Below are positions 1 to 9,560 of a DNA stretch of 64,000 bases, in pieces. A program made the translations under genes and the position numbers. The first letter of the stretch is position 1. The number at the start of each line of letters is the position of its first letter. The DNA comes from Shewanella metallivivens. GTDB taxonomy: Bacteria; Pseudomonadota; Gammaproteobacteria; Enterobacterales; Shewanellaceae. The notes beneath the pieces are model-generated. The model saw only the letters and a list, made by a program, of their open reading frames with translations. It had not been told where the DNA came from and ran no database searches. Location: contig NZ_JAQQPZ010000004.1 of NCBI RefSeq assembly GCF_028750675.1, positions 62,001 to 126,000 of the forward strand, given 5' to 3'.

Positions 1-975
1 TATTTTTGTCCCCAAAGAATCGGCACAAACCTGGCCCGATATATCGACTTGTAGCGCAGAGTTTATTGACATGACATTAGGGTTTTTACGAATGATAGCC
101 GTGTCATTAACCTGTTCAATATCCATAAAGATCACTGACGGATTATCATCGACAAAATCGTAAAGTCGTTGACTACCAAGTGCAAAACCCGTCACGGTTT
201 TACCTGGGTGTACTTTTTTAAGGCTATTATTTATCACCCCTAACTCAACTAAATTCAGTACACCATCTGAAAACAACTCAGTATGTACACCTAAGTTTTT
301 ATGCTGTGTTAAGCACGACAACACAGCATCAGGAATGGCACCAATGCCCATTTGTAAACAATCACCATCGCGCACTAACTGAGCCACATGCTGGCCAATT
401 GCTTGACTGGTTTTATCACTCGAATTAATTAAATGTTGCGGTAATGGCATGCTCTGTTCAAAAACCGCAGCCAACTTGTTGTAGTGAATAAATCCATCAC
501 CATGAGTACGGGGCATCATAGGATTAATATGAGCAATAATTTTACCCGCCACCTGACAAGCTGCGAGTGTGGCCTCAACCGAGATCCCTAAAGAACAAAT
601 ACCATGCTTGTCTGGCGGCGACACTTGGATAATAGCGGTATCAATTTTTTGCTCGCCCGAACGAAATAACTTAGGCACTTCAGACAAAAAAATCGGTACA
701 TAATCAGCTTCACCTTGCTGTAAAAGCTCACGCGTTGGTGCGCCACCAAAATAGCAGCGATGACGAATATGCGGTTTTAAATGATCAGCGCTCAATGATT
801 CGGCCCGCTCAGTATGCAACTGTAGCAAGGTCAACCCTTGCTTTGTTAAGGCATGCAGTGCCAGTGCATCGAGCAATACCTTTGGCGTGGCTCCCATAGA
901 ATGAGTCCATAAGGTTTCATTGCTTTCAATTAACGAAACTGCTTCTAACGCACTGTGGCAAATAATGGGTGTCAT
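1..975 (-). CDS. acetyl-CoA hydrolase / CoA-transferase family protein (3' end missing)
   Basis: Translating the minus strand from the ATG at 975 gives 325 codons without a stop before the window edge, so the C-terminus is missing. The protein begins MTPIICHSALEAV and contains YFGGAPTRELL, GDGFIHYNK, QMGIGAIPDAVLSCL, HTELFSDGVLNL and NSALQVDISGQVCADS, the conserved blocks of the Ach1/Cat2 family. Members move CoA between acetyl-CoA and a carboxylic acid (acetate, succinate, 4-hydroxybutyrate) or hydrolyse acyl-CoA in the cytoplasm. The exact substrate cannot be read from sequence. The only upstream neighbour is a long non-coding stretch, so it is probably transcribed alone from a promoter between 976 and 1,295. 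Confidence 0.85.
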   Translation of the reverse strand, partial: MTPIICHSALEAVSLIESNETLWTHSMGATPKVLLDALALHALTKQGLTLLQLHTERAESLSADHLKPHIRHRCYFGGAPTRELLQQGEADYVPIFLSEVPKLFRSGEQKIDTAIIQVSPPDKHGICSLGISVEATLAACQVAGKIIAHINPMMPRTHGDGFIHYNKLAAVFEQSMPLPQHLINSSDKTSQAIGQHVAQLVRDGDCLQMGIGAIPDAVLSCLTQHKNLGVHTELFSDGVLNLVELGVINNSLKKVHPGKTVTGFALGSQRLYDFVDDNPSVIFMDIEQVNDTAIIRKNPNVMSINSALQVDISGQVCADSLGTKI

Positions 976-1350
976 CAATATAACTCAAGGTAATTAAGCT
1001 ACTTGTAGTGTAAGGAGGAACATCAAGATTTAATAGTTTTTAGCGCAAAGTCGCAGAGTTAATCGCAACAGTTGAGAATGATATCAACCAAATGAATTAT
1101 TTGAGAGGTCTGCCACAGACTAGCCATTAATCATTCACCATCGCTAATCCCAATAAATTTTCGAGTTATCGGTGATGGGTGATTCGCTGCGGCATAAGCA
1201 CAATAAAAACACAGTAGAAAGGACACTAAAACAATAGTTGATGCATCCAATCTATTGGAAAGTTAAATAGACTCGATGACTCGCAGCACATTGCGGAGTG
1301 AGCTGGGCTTATTTGTTTAAGCCCAGCTCACTCAAGTTGATGATTTAATC
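976..1350. other. non-coding stretch between CoA-transferase and CigR-like gene
   Basis: No credible reading frame was found. It holds the promoter side of the CoA-transferase gene and, at 1296-1333, a perfect 16-base-pair inverted repeat. Around 1130-1190 there is a weak, imperfect inverted similarity that I could not assign to anything. Confidence 0.6.
1296..1333. terminator. strong hairpin downstream of the CigR-like gene, probable terminator
   Basis: GAGTGAGCTGGGCTTA at 1296-1311 is repeated in perfect inverted form at 1318-1333 with a 6-base loop. It lies just past the stop codon of the minus-strand gene ending at 1351. Neither side has a clear T-tract, so it may be a processing or stability hairpin instead of a classic intrinsic terminator. 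Confidence 0.5.
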
Positions 1351-1827
1351 TTAAAAGATATCATTAAGGTCTTGGATTGCGTCAATCACCATACCAGTAC
1401 CTATGCTAATCAATAGCAAATCGGCCCCTACACGGACAATTTTTTGCCCTTCAGGTATGCGACCTAATTGCACGATCAGCTCTGGTTGCACATCATAATA
1501 AATCACATCAGAGGGTAAAGGCTGACCTTTACGCCATTTTTTTACTTTTCCAGGCGCTTTACAGCCATTGTTTTTCTTCGCTAATCCTGGTGGGCAACTC
1601 TTTGCATCACGACGGGCATAATAGTAATTATTAATAATGACTTTACGATCAGCATTAAAGTAAACCTTATTGTTATCATCTTTATCGTGATTTTTATTTT
1701 TTTCATATTTTTCAGACTTGTGTTTACTGTCATCGTCTTTCGAGTCGTTATCTTTTGCAAAGCTAGCTCCCGTAAAACACAGCAAAGTGGTGCTTAACAA
1801 CATTAACGGCAAAAACTGTAGATTCAT
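1351..1827 (-). CDS. CigR/RcnB-like periplasmic or inner-membrane protein
   Basis: The protein has about 158 residues. It starts with a signal peptide (MNLQFLPLMLLSTTLL, cleavage near ASFA-KD) followed by a charged low-complexity stretch rich in Lys and Asp (residues about 25-55). The C-terminal half carries CPPGLAKKNNGC, then KKWRKGQPLP, then a pattern ending RVGADLLLISIGTGMVIDAI. This is the layout of proteins annotated as CigR (antivirulence regulator family) or RcnB-like, whose biochemical role is poorly known. The ATG at 1827 is preferred over a TTG nine bases upstream because an AAGGA sits nearby and it gives a clean signal peptide. The gene appears to be monocistronic. Confidence 0.75.
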   Translation of the reverse strand: MNLQFLPLMLLSTTLLCFTGASFAKDNDSKDDDSKHKSEKYEKNKNHDKDDNNKVYFNADRKVIINNYYYARRDAKSCPPGLAKKNNGCKAPGKVKKWRKGQPLPSDVIYYDVQPELIVQLGRIPEGQKIVRVGADLLLISIGTGMVIDAIQDLNDIF

Positions 1828-1869
1828 TTGAGCCAATCCTTAAACGATATAACAAAATGTGTGGCACGA

Positions 1870-2220
1870 CTATTTTGGCGTTAGCGCCAACTGAGAGAAC
1901 AATATCCCAGCCCACCCATGTTGCATAAATTGACGAATATTTTGATGGTCATCTCCTTGCGGTGTGGCAACCACATCACGATAATGTTGACCAAATAACT
2001 GCAAGGTTTGCTGCTCAGTCAACTGTTGTATTTGCCCAAATGCAAATACTTTACAAGATCCTGAATTTTGCCCAGCTTCATTTAACTGTTCGCCATTTTT
2101 AAATGCACTTGGCGCAAAGTCATAATGCGCATCAATCAATGCCATCGTCTCTTCAAACCGCAATTCATTTGCACGTTGGTATAAGGACTCAATAAACAGA
2201 GTGATATTACTTGAAACCAT
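1870..2220 (-). CDS. HopJ-family protein (PF08888 type)
   Basis: This small acidic cytoplasmic protein of about 116 residues has no signal peptide or membrane segment. Stretches such as FEETMALIDAHYDFAPSAFKNGE, then SCKVFAFGQIQQLT and QTLQLFGQHYRDVVATPQG match the HopJ family. That family was named after a Pseudomonas type III effector but is widespread in free-living gammaproteobacteria, so an effector role is not implied and the molecular function is unknown. The ATG at 2220 was taken as start. No strong Shine-Dalgarno is visible there. It ends 42 bases before the CigR-like gene on the same strand, so the two could share a transcript. Confidence 0.75.
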   Translation of the reverse strand: MVSSNITLFIESLYQRANELRFEETMALIDAHYDFAPSAFKNGEQLNEAGQNSGSCKVFAFGQIQQLTEQQTLQLFGQHYRDVVATPQGDDHQNIRQFMQHGWAGILFSQLALTPK

Positions 2221-2413
2221 AAACAATTTTAGCCATTGATAATGTTATACATCACAGAACTATACATCAATTTAAGCCAGTAAAGATAATACATGCTATT
2301 ACAATCAGAACCATATATGCCCATGGGCAGCACTGTTTAAACACATAGTTACCTGCAACAGTAAGCTGTTAATCATATATCATTGTCACGCTATATTTAA
2401 AGAAACCATCCAC

Positions 2414-3058
2414 TTACAAATGCCCCACTTTCACTAAAATCACCGTGTCTTGTTCTACATAAGGATTATGCTGGCTTAAATGCGGACTGCGGATCCAAGT
2501 ACCAGCGGGATAACGGCCTAATTCATCAATAAACTCACCTTTTATTACGTAAATCTCTTCACCACCAAAATGGCGATGCGGCTGAAAATGAGTTCCAGCG
2601 GGCCACATGACTAACGCGGTCGATTCAGTGCCGTGCTGATGCAATGGCATGACCCGTAATTGCCCATGTCCAGGTAACCATGGCGCTGTATTGGTGTCGA
2701 TTGCGACTTGTTCATTATCAGTAGGTTGAAACTGATGTAATTTAACCAATAATGTGCAACCTTCAGTACTAAACGGCGCATGTTCAAATCCTTCTGGATT
2801 GCGTAAATACGTGCCTGCTGGGTAATCGCCCGTTTCGTCAGAAAACACCCCGTCGAGCACTAAAATCTCTTCACCTAAAGGATGAGGATGCGAGTTAAAT
2901 TTAGCGCCAGCTTCATATTTAACAATACTGGTAGCATGACCACGCTCAGCCTCTTCACGCGCAAGGCGTTTGCGTAACACTCCCACTGCCGGGCTATTTT
3001 GCCATTCCATATCATGAGTGTTGATGACCACTCGTTGACTAAAATCCATATTCAACAT
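2414..3058 (-). CDS. double-cupin protein, ChrR-like cupin domains
   Basis: This protein of about 214 residues is built from two tandem cupin domains. The first carries AKFNSHPHPLGEEILVLDGVFSDETGDYPAGTYLRNP and the second THFQPHRHFGGEEIYVIKGEFIDELGRYPAGTWIRSP, so each has the His-x-His-x(4)-Glu-Glu type metal-binding pattern. They resemble the C-terminal cupin of the anti-sigma factor ChrR, but the N-terminal zinc anti-sigma domain is absent, so this is probably a metal-dependent enzyme or sensor and not a sigma-factor inhibitor. The ATG at 3058 is chosen because GAGGT lies seven bases upstream. A palindrome at 3120-3139 lies just upstream and may be its operator. Confidence 0.8.
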   Translation of the reverse strand: MLNMDFSQRVVINTHDMEWQNSPAVGVLRKRLAREEAERGHATSIVKYEAGAKFNSHPHPLGEEILVLDGVFSDETGDYPAGTYLRNPEGFEHAPFSTEGCTLLVKLHQFQPTDNEQVAIDTNTAPWLPGHGQLRVMPLHQHGTESTALVMWPAGTHFQPHRHFGGEEIYVIKGEFIDELGRYPAGTWIRSPHLSQHNPYVEQDTVILVKVGHL

Positions 3059-3119
3059 ACTAAATACCTCACAAACGATGAATGGCAACAGTGTAAAGTG
3101 TTAATACGTGATAAAAAAG

Positions 3120-3139
3120 TAGGTACTTTTTGGTACCTA
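3120..3139. promoter_or_regulatory. palindrome upstream of the cupin gene, candidate operator
   Basis: TAGGTAC and GTACCTA face each other across six bases (TTTTTG), about 62 bases ahead of the cupin start codon. The GGTAC/GTACC half-sites resemble those of redox-sensing HxlR-type regulators; that link is inference. Confidence 0.4.
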
Positions 3140-3225
3140 TATACATGACACTGTAGTTGGCCAGCCTGATAATCTCATTATTGTGATTGGCCATATCAGC
3201 GAGCTTATGGGATTTTGAATCATAA

Positions 3226-3257
3226 AAAGCCCACTCAACAAAGGTGACTGGGCTTTA
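3226..3257 (-). terminator. intrinsic terminator of pbpG
   Basis: AAAGCCCA and TGGGCTTT pair, and on the minus strand the hairpin is followed by a run of T residues. It lies about 19 bases after the stop codon. Confidence 0.75.
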
Positions 3258-3275
3258 ATGCGTTGCGAGTTGGTA

Positions 3276-4184
3276 TTAAATATTGTTTCTTTGTGCTGCT
3301 TGACGCTGCTGCTTATAGGCTTTAGCCGATGCAGGGATAGGTGTTGTGCGTCCGGTTTCTAACCAGTTTTTTAAGCGATTTGCATCAGCCATATGAGTGT
3401 ACTTGCCAAACGAATCTAACACGACAAATGCCACTTTTCGTTTATTCATTTCGGTTAACATAACCAAACAATGACCCGCTTTATTGGTAAAACCAGTTTT
3501 AGTTAAGGCAATGTTCCAATTATTTTTAAACACTAATTTATTGGTGTTTTGAAAATCTAATGCATAACGTGGGGACGAGAAATAAACATGCTTTTTAGTA
3601 GTAGAACTCAGCTCGCCTAACAACGGATAAGACTGACTCGCTTTAAGAAGTAAAATCAAGTCATTGGCACTCGACACGTTGTCTGGCGACAAACCGGTAG
3701 GTTCTACGTAATGAGTGTTTTTCATCCCTAATGCAGCGGCTTTATCGTTCATGGCTTTCACAAACATGTTAAAGCCACCAGGATAATGATGTGCCAATGA
3801 CGTTGCTGCACGGTTTTCAGACGACATCAACGTCAGCAACAACATGGTTTCACGGCTTACCTCACTGCCTATTCGTACTCGTGAATACACATTACGCATA
3901 ATGGGTGAGTCGGTAATTTTTATTGATATTTTTTCGTCTAGCGGTAATTTGGCATCAAGTGTCACCATGGCCGCCATTAATTTAGTTACTGAAGCAATCG
4001 GCACTGATTGATGTTGATTACTGGCATATAACACTTCGTTAGTGGCTAAATCGACTAACATCGCACTGCCTGATGCAAGCTCTTGTTGAGGAGTGCTTTG
4101 AGAAACGGAGGCAGCAAAAGAAACCGCACTAACTAATGTGGTTGAACACAGTAAAGCGCAGGCAAAAAGAAAACGAAACTTCAT
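3276..4184 (-). CDS. pbpG: D-alanyl-D-alanine endopeptidase, PBP7 type
   Basis: This periplasmic low-molecular-weight penicillin-binding protein cuts D-Ala-meso-DAP cross-links in peptidoglycan. With the ATG at 4184 it has 302 residues, starting with a signal peptide (cleavage near SFAAS). The three signature motifs of the S11 peptidase/penicillin-binding fold are present in order: SVTK at residues 65-68 (nucleophile Ser65), SEN in [12 protein letters not shown], and KTG in [14 protein letters not shown]. There is no C-terminal amphipathic anchor like that of PBP5, which fits PBP7. A GTG nine bases upstream is in frame but the ATG gives a normal signal peptide. The gene is divergent from the ATPase at 4474 and ends in its own terminator. 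Confidence 0.92.
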   Translation of the reverse strand: MKFRFLFACALLCSTTLVSAVSFAASVSQSTPQQELASGSAMLVDLATNEVLYASNQHQSVPIASVTKLMAAMVTLDAKLPLDEKISIKITDSPIMRNVYSRVRIGSEVSRETMLLLTLMSSENRAATSLAHHYPGGFNMFVKAMNDKAAALGMKNTHYVEPTGLSPDNVSSANDLILLLKASQSYPLLGELSSTTKKHVYFSSPRYALDFQNTNKLVFKNNWNIALTKTGFTNKAGHCLVMLTEMNKRKVAFVVLDSFGKYTHMADANRLKNWLETGRTTPIPASAKAYKQQRQAAQRNNI

Positions 4185-4473
4185 CACACTCACTTGAAAA
4201 AATAGGGCTAATAATCATTGAGTATACGACAAAGGTTTGGCTCAACAATAGATAAATACTACTTTAGAGTAAGTTTTTAGCCATTAATTAACGTAGATCA
4301 AGCGTTCAAATTTAGTTATGACTAATATTCGTACAGTTTAGGTCATTAGTCAGGTGAGTCGATGCGCTTAGGGTTAACGTTGATAGCAAGAATGATGAGC
4401 CAAATACCGCTTTTGTTGTCTTCATGTTAAGATGAAAATAATCGTTTAAAAAGAATGATAAAAGAGAGTGTAA

Positions 4474-5799
4474 ATGGATATTAACTTGCGTTTATTTAGT
4501 CGATTTGGCCACTGGGCAAGCAATTTATTAGCCCCTAAGCGCTCATTAAAATCTGAGTCTGATGATGCGCAACAAGGGCTAATTTCACTCAAAACTATCG
4601 CCAATCAATATCCATTGCAAATCGGCCAAGGACAACTTACAGAAGCCGTTCCAACCAGACCATTTTACTCAAGCGATCGTTTCGTAGGGCGAGAGCAGCA
4701 GCTTAATCAAATGACAGAAGTCATCAATTTGTGGCGAAATCATCATGGTGAAATCAGTGCTATTGTTGCCCCCGCAGGAGCGGGGTTGTCGGCTTTTTTA
4801 GGCTATATGCCAACGCTTTTACAACAGATCCAAGATAATACAGAGCATGCGGTCCCAACCAACGCAAAAGCCCTGCCAAACACTTGGTTAATAATGAGTT
4901 TTTATCAAGCACCGTTAAGTGCCTTTGCTGCAATCACCAATTTATGTCATTGCTTTAATATCGCCCCACCGAAGCGCATTTCTGACAGCAGCATTACTGA
5001 CACCATCTACGCGATTAACCAACAAGCGCCACAGCTCATCATTATTGATGACTTACACAAGTTGATGTTAAGAATGATGGGCAATTACCAAGCATTAGTC
5101 ACCTTTGCCACCATCATAATGGAAACAAGAAAGCACCATTGTTGGATTTTAGGCTGTGAAAAATATGCTTGGCAACGACTCAGTGCTCAATATCAAATTA
5201 CTCATTTTATTAAACATATCATCAATATTGATTATTTTAATGCCCAAGAACTGGCTAACATTCAAACCCAACAATTGGTCGAATTAGGTTTAATCAGTGC
5301 CGACTACCTTAAACAAAAACCAGCAGAAAAGCCTAATAATCATAAGTCTGACACTCCAGATGACACCAGCGAAACAGGTGTCAACCCTTACGATGAGCAG
5401 TTAAAACAACTGCATACCATTAGCCAAGGGCATCCAAAATTAGCGGCGTTATTGTTGCAGCATTCACTTAAGCATCAAGTAGAGACAACATCAGACAACA
5501 AGCATAAAATCGACATTTGTAAAATCAACTCATCCGCCTTACAACAGTGCCAAGACAATGATTTATTCTCATTGGCTGAAATTTACGTCCATGGTGGCCT
5601 AAAAGTAGAGCAACACGCACATATTTTTGCGCAATCTATTGAACAAAGTAGCTTACAGTTAGCTTACTTAGCCCGTCACGGCTTAATCATTGCCCAATAC
5701 TCACAGCAAGATTTTGCCCAACATTTTTATTTTATTACTCCTACGTTAACAAAAATTATCGCCAGCCATTTGGTCAACAATAACAAGCTGTTTAATTAA
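4474..5799 (+). CDS. AAA-type ATPase-like protein with degenerate Walker A, paired with MscS channel
   Basis: The protein has 441 residues. After a 70-residue N-terminal part comes SSDRFVGREQQLNQM, the start of an AAA/STAND-like fold. The P-loop region at about residues 97-108 reads APAGAGLSAFLG, so the expected GK(S/T) is replaced by GLS and the catalytic Lys is missing. A hydrophobic Walker B stretch, LIIIDDLHKLM, is intact near residue 190. A polar, probably disordered linker follows at about 285-305, then a helical C-terminal part. No signal peptide or membrane segment is seen. It ends 11 bases before an MscS gene on the same strand, so the two are almost certainly cotranscribed. A role as a non-hydrolysing or weakly hydrolysing partner of the channel is inference. 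Confidence 0.6.
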   Translation: MDINLRLFSRFGHWASNLLAPKRSLKSESDDAQQGLISLKTIANQYPLQIGQGQLTEAVPTRPFYSSDRFVGREQQLNQMTEVINLWRNHHGEISAIVAPAGAGLSAFLGYMPTLLQQIQDNTEHAVPTNAKALPNTWLIMSFYQAPLSAFAAITNLCHCFNIAPPKRISDSSITDTIYAINQQAPQLIIIDDLHKLMLRMMGNYQALVTFATIIMETRKHHCWILGCEKYAWQRLSAQYQITHFIKHIINIDYFNAQELANIQTQQLVELGLISADYLKQKPAEKPNNHKSDTPDDTSETGVNPYDEQLKQLHTISQGHPKLAALLLQHSLKHQVETTSDNKHKIDICKINSSALQQCQDNDLFSLAEIYVHGGLKVEQHAHIFAQSIEQSSLQLAYLARHGLIIAQYSQQDFAQHFYFITPTLTKIIASHLVNNNKLFN

Positions 5800-5810
5800 A
5801 CGAGGCGAAC

Positions 5811-6623
5811 ATGGACAACTCTCGCGAGGCGTTAAAAGCATTTTTAGATATTATTTCATTCGATCGTATTTTAAGTATTTTATTGCTGTGCTTATTTGCG
5901 TGGCTGTTTTTGGTATTAGTGCAATTTTGTTTAAACCAACTCAACAACAAACTGCCTAAATACCGCCTAATTTGGAACCGGTCTTACCCTTTTGTACGCC
6001 TGTTTGTTTGGTTAGGTGTGATCATTTATTCCATCATCGGCATTATAGATCCCCATGAAAACCTAATTTTAGCTGTAGTCGGCTCTATCAGTATTGTGGT
6101 GGGCTTAGCCACACAAGAGCCGGCTAAAAATTTGATTGCTGGATTTATTATTATGCTCAACCCACCGTATCGGGTTGGTGACATGGTAACTCTGGCAGGC
6201 CATTATGGTGAGGTTATCAAGCTTGAATGGAGCGTAACTTGGCTGCGTACCTTTGATGACAATACCGTCATGGTTCCAAATGCCGAGGCATTAAAAACAG
6301 CGGTGTCGAATGCGAACAGCGGTGCATTAGATGAAATGGTCGTGGTCAAATTTACCCTGCCCATGAGTGTGGACCACAATAAAGCCATTGCCCTAGCCCG
6401 CGAAGCCACGCAATGCTCACCTTACACCTTTTTAAATAAACCCATCATTGTCAATTTAGGTAATGACTACTCATTTGGGCAATATCAACAAACCATTATC
6501 GTTAAAGCTTATGTTATGGACGTAAGGCTCGAAAAAAAGTTTGTCAGTGACATTAATATCAGGGTGTTAAGTGCGTTTAAAAATGCACATTTTTATGATG
6601 AACAACAAACGCCACCAACTTAA
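5811..6623 (+). CDS. small mechanosensitive channel, MscS family
   Basis: This inner-membrane channel opens under membrane tension to release osmolytes during hypo-osmotic shock. Its 270 residues include hydrophobic helices near residues 15-40 and 65-83, then the pore-lining segment LAVVGSISIVVGLATQEPAKNLIAGF, followed by the beta domain PPYRVGDMVTLAGHYGEVIKLEWSVTWLRTFDDNTVMVPN, which is diagnostic of MscS. The C-terminal alpha/beta vestibule domain is present. The ATG follows GAGGCG at a good spacing. The partner gene upstream encodes a P-loop-like protein, an unusual pairing for MscS. A TATAAT at 6631 just downstream may belong to rpiA. Confidence 0.9.
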   Translation: MDNSREALKAFLDIISFDRILSILLLCLFAWLFLVLVQFCLNQLNNKLPKYRLIWNRSYPFVRLFVWLGVIIYSIIGIIDPHENLILAVVGSISIVVGLATQEPAKNLIAGFIIMLNPPYRVGDMVTLAGHYGEVIKLEWSVTWLRTFDDNTVMVPNAEALKTAVSNANSGALDEMVVVKFTLPMSVDHNKAIALAREATQCSPYTFLNKPIIVNLGNDYSFGQYQQTIIVKAYVMDVRLEKKFVSDINIRVLSAFKNAHFYDEQQTPPT

Positions 6624-6686
6624 TTTGCGCTATAATCGCGCCAATTAAGTTTAACATTTTAAAAATGACCTACTGGGGATCAAATA

Positions 6687-7346
6687 ATGACACAAGATGA
6701 AATGAAAAAAGCCGCTGGCTGGGCTGCACTACAATATGTCAAAAAAGATACCATTGTTGGTGTTGGCACAGGCTCTACCGTTAATCATTTTATTGATGCA
6801 TTAGCCACAATAAAAGATGATATCGAAGGTGCGGTATCAAGCTCTGAAGCATCAACGAAAAAACTCAAAGAGTTGGGCATTGAAGTATTTGACCTCAACA
6901 GTGTTGACGCTATCGATGTGTATGTAGATGGCGCAGATGAAATTAACGACCGCATGGACATGATTAAAGGCGGTGGCGCCGCATTGACTCGTGAGAAAAT
7001 TGTCGCAGCTGTGGCTAAACAATTTATCTGTATTGTCGACAACACCAAGCAAGTGTCGATTTTAGGTGAGTTTCCATTGCCAGTCGAAGTCATCCCAATG
7101 GCGCGCTCTTATGTCGCTCGTGAGTTAGTAAAATTAGGCGGCGATCCGGTTTATCGCCAAGGTGTTGTTACCGATAACGGCAACGTGATTTTAGATGTTT
7201 ACAACATGCAAATCTTAGATCCCAAAGTGATGGAAACCAAAATTAACGCCATCGTGGGTGTGGTGACCAATGGTTTATTTGCAAACCGCGGCGCAGACGT
7301 ATTACTCGTTGGTACACCAGAGGGCGTAAAAACCGTTACTTTGTAA
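6687..7346 (+). CDS. rpiA: ribose-5-phosphate isomerase A
   Basis: This cytoplasmic enzyme of the non-oxidative pentose phosphate pathway interconverts ribose 5-phosphate and ribulose 5-phosphate. The protein has 219 residues, the normal RpiA length. Signature motifs are [16 protein letters not shown] near the N-terminus (phosphate binding), SSEAST, the catalytic loop [11 protein letters not shown], and [13 protein letters not shown], which carries the family's catalytic Lys and Glu. The ATG at 6687 is preceded by TGGGGATC, a weak ribosome binding site. The gene ends in a hairpin terminator shared with the convergent chemoreceptor gene. Confidence 0.97.
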   Translation: MTQDEMKKAAGWAALQYVKKDTIVGVGTGSTVNHFIDALATIKDDIEGAVSSSEASTKKLKELGIEVFDLNSVDAIDVYVDGADEINDRMDMIKGGGAALTREKIVAAVAKQFICIVDNTKQVSILGEFPLPVEVIPMARSYVARELVKLGGDPVYRQGVVTDNGNVILDVYNMQILDPKVMETKINAIVGVVTNGLFANRGADVLLVGTPEGVKTVTL

Positions 7347-7368
7347 TGTACCCACAACATTGTTAAAC

Positions 7369-7402
7369 AAAATGGCCTAGCAAACACGCTCGGCCATTTT
7401 TT
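7369..7402 (+). terminator. intrinsic terminator of rpiA, possibly bidirectional
   Basis: AAAATGGCC and GGCCATTTT pair across a 14-base loop, followed by a T-run to 7402. The A-run on the other side could serve the convergent chemoreceptor gene ending at 7419. Confidence 0.8.
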
Positions 7403-7418
7403 ATCTCGCTCAATACCA

Positions 7419-9281
7419 CTAGACTTTAAATTGGCTTACCGCCTCATTCAGTGCTTTGGCACGAATACGCACATCCTCTGATGCTGCGGCATTTTCTTTC
7501 GCCGCCTGCGATGATTCATCAGCAATATCACGAATTACCACCACATTTTTATTAACCTCTGCTGCGACCATGCTTTGCTCTTCAATAGCCGCGGCAATTT
7601 GGGTGCTCATGTCCATAATGTTAGTCACATCACTGGTAATTTGACGTAAAACCTCACCTGCAATTGCCGCCTGTTCAGCACTTTGTCGCCCTTGTAGCTG
7701 ACTGTCTTGCATCAGTTCAACTATCGAACGGGTCCGCTCTTGCAAGGTTGAAATAATCGTGGTGATTTGCTGAGTTGAACTTTGTGTTCGCATGGCTAGT
7801 GAGCGAACTTCATCTGCCACAACGGCAAAGCCACGGCCTTGCTCCCCAGCTCTGGCAGCCTCAATGGCAGCATTTAACGCTAATAAGTTAGTTTGCTCCG
7901 CAATGCCCCTAATCACATCGAGCACGCTGCCAATTGTCACGCTATCGCGCTCAAGTTCAGACACCACAGCTGCAGAGTTGGTTAATTGTTTTGCCAGTAA
8001 ATTGATCTTAGAAATAGTTTGTTCAACCCCTTGCTGGCCAGCTTGAGCATTGTCGTGGGTTTGGCTTGCTTTGGTCGCGGCTAACTCTGTATTTTGGGCA
8101 ATTTCATCAATTGTCGCGCCCATTTCTGTCACTGCAGTCGCCACCATATCGGTTTCATTCACTTGTCGTAAAACACCCTCTGAAGCGGTAATGGCATTTC
8201 TTGATAAATCATGGCACGAGGCATTCATCGCAGTCACAGATTCATTCACTTGCTGAATCAACGCCTGAAATGTCATCACCATACGATTGAAATGCTTAGC
8301 AACAAGCGCTAATTCGTCATCACCAGACTCATCACAGCGCATCGATAAGTTTTTGCTTTGCTCAATTGAAACCATCACCGATGTAATACTTTGAACCGGC
8401 TTAATAATGCTACGAATAATCAATAAAGTAGAAATGATGAGCGCCACAGTAATCAGCAAAAAAATACTTAATCCAATCACAAAGGCTTGATTTTTACCTG
8501 CGCTAATTTCAGCCAACGTTTGCTGGCGCAATACAATAGTGTCTTCATCGGTTTGATGAATGGTATCGCGTAGCGTGGCCATAATGCCGTCATTATCGGT
8601 TAAACCAAATTGCATTTCTTTATTAACAAGATTGCTAAAGTTGACTTGGTAATTTTTAATGTCTGCGGTAATTTCCTGCTTTTGATCAAAGGTCAACGAA
8701 GACGCCTGCAATTGCGATAAGAACGAGATAATCCCTTGATCAAAAGCCTGCACGTATTTTATATCTCGGCGCAGCATAAAGTCTTTCTCGCTGCGGCGTA
8801 GTTGCAGCATATTAACCATTAATGCCTCTTCGTTATGTTGACTCAATAACGTTTCAACTTTTTTTACCGCTGCTCGTAAATCACCATACAAGCCCGTTTC
8901 TGGCGTTAAACCAATGGCGAGTTTAAGTGCCACTACTTCTTTAAAAATAACGTTATATTGATTGAGATTTATTTTGAAATGATCTAAAGCCGCAACATCC
9001 ATGTTTTGGTGTTCTAATGCGGCACGCACATCAGCCATATAAACCAAAATATCAGTCATGCTTTGAGTAAACTTGTCGACATACTCAATATCTGCACGAT
9101 GGAGAAAATCTTTTTCCTCTGTTCTCAACTCAAGGACTTTTCTTTCTATTTCGACAATATTATTTGATGTGGTTGATAACTCAGATAAAACTGACTCTGA
9201 ATAGTGTTGTAATACAAACATAGCAAGAACGGAAATGACAGAAATAGTCGCGCTTAACATCAGTTTAGAACGAATAAGCAT
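7419..9281 (-). CDS. methyl-accepting chemotaxis protein with HBM-like sensor domain
   Basis: This transmembrane chemoreceptor of about 620 residues signals to CheA/CheW. It has a first membrane helix at about residues 5-25 and an all-helical periplasmic domain. That domain contains two related motifs, [17 protein letters not shown] and [17 protein letters not shown], as in helical bimodular (HBM) sensors. A second membrane helix follows near 265-290, then a HAMP domain ([12 protein letters not shown] onward) and a signalling hairpin with its tip at [20 protein letters not shown]. There is no C-terminal CheR-binding pentapeptide. The ATG at 9281 is used because AGGTGG sits six bases upstream; a GTG at 9293 is less likely. 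The ligand is unknown. Confidence 0.92.
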   Translation of the reverse strand: MLIRSKLMLSATISVISVLAMFVLQHYSESVLSELSTTSNNIVEIERKVLELRTEEKDFLHRADIEYVDKFTQSMTDILVYMADVRAALEHQNMDVAALDHFKINLNQYNVIFKEVVALKLAIGLTPETGLYGDLRAAVKKVETLLSQHNEEALMVNMLQLRRSEKDFMLRRDIKYVQAFDQGIISFLSQLQASSLTFDQKQEITADIKNYQVNFSNLVNKEMQFGLTDNDGIMATLRDTIHQTDEDTIVLRQQTLAEISAGKNQAFVIGLSIFLLITVALIISTLLIIRSIIKPVQSITSVMVSIEQSKNLSMRCDESGDDELALVAKHFNRMVMTFQALIQQVNESVTAMNASCHDLSRNAITASEGVLRQVNETDMVATAVTEMGATIDEIAQNTELAATKASQTHDNAQAGQQGVEQTISKINLLAKQLTNSAAVVSELERDSVTIGSVLDVIRGIAEQTNLLALNAAIEAARAGEQGRGFAVVADEVRSLAMRTQSSTQQITTIISTLQERTRSIVELMQDSQLQGRQSAEQAAIAGEVLRQITSDVTNIMDMSTQIAAAIEEQSMVAAEVNKNVVVIRDIADESSQAAKENAAASEDVRIRAKALNEAVSQFKV

Positions 9282-9560
9282 ATTAATTACCACCTAAGAG
9301 TAAAATGCATAAGTCCTTTTAAATTGATTGAAATTAAAACGATCTACCGAAGTGAATCTATCTGTTTGATAATGCCTGTGAACGATAGACAATACATATT
9401 TTATTTGTCTACCCTTCCCAGTATAGAACATCGGCTAGCAAGCCTAAAAATAAATAACATCTTACTTACATATTTTTTAACTTAAACTAAACCTTTTACC
9501 GACTTACACCTGTCAAATACACAATCATAATGGACCATTTGGAATATTAAGGATGCCGGT

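Noticed and set aside
6631..6636. TATAAT just before rpiA as a separate promoter
   Set aside because: The box is good but I found no convincing -35 at 16-18 bases; rpiA may instead be read through from the MscS gene, so it is not listed as a promoter.
7199..7387. Small antisense frames over rpiA
   Set aside because: They have no homology or ribosome binding site and lie in frames expected from the rpiA codon pattern.
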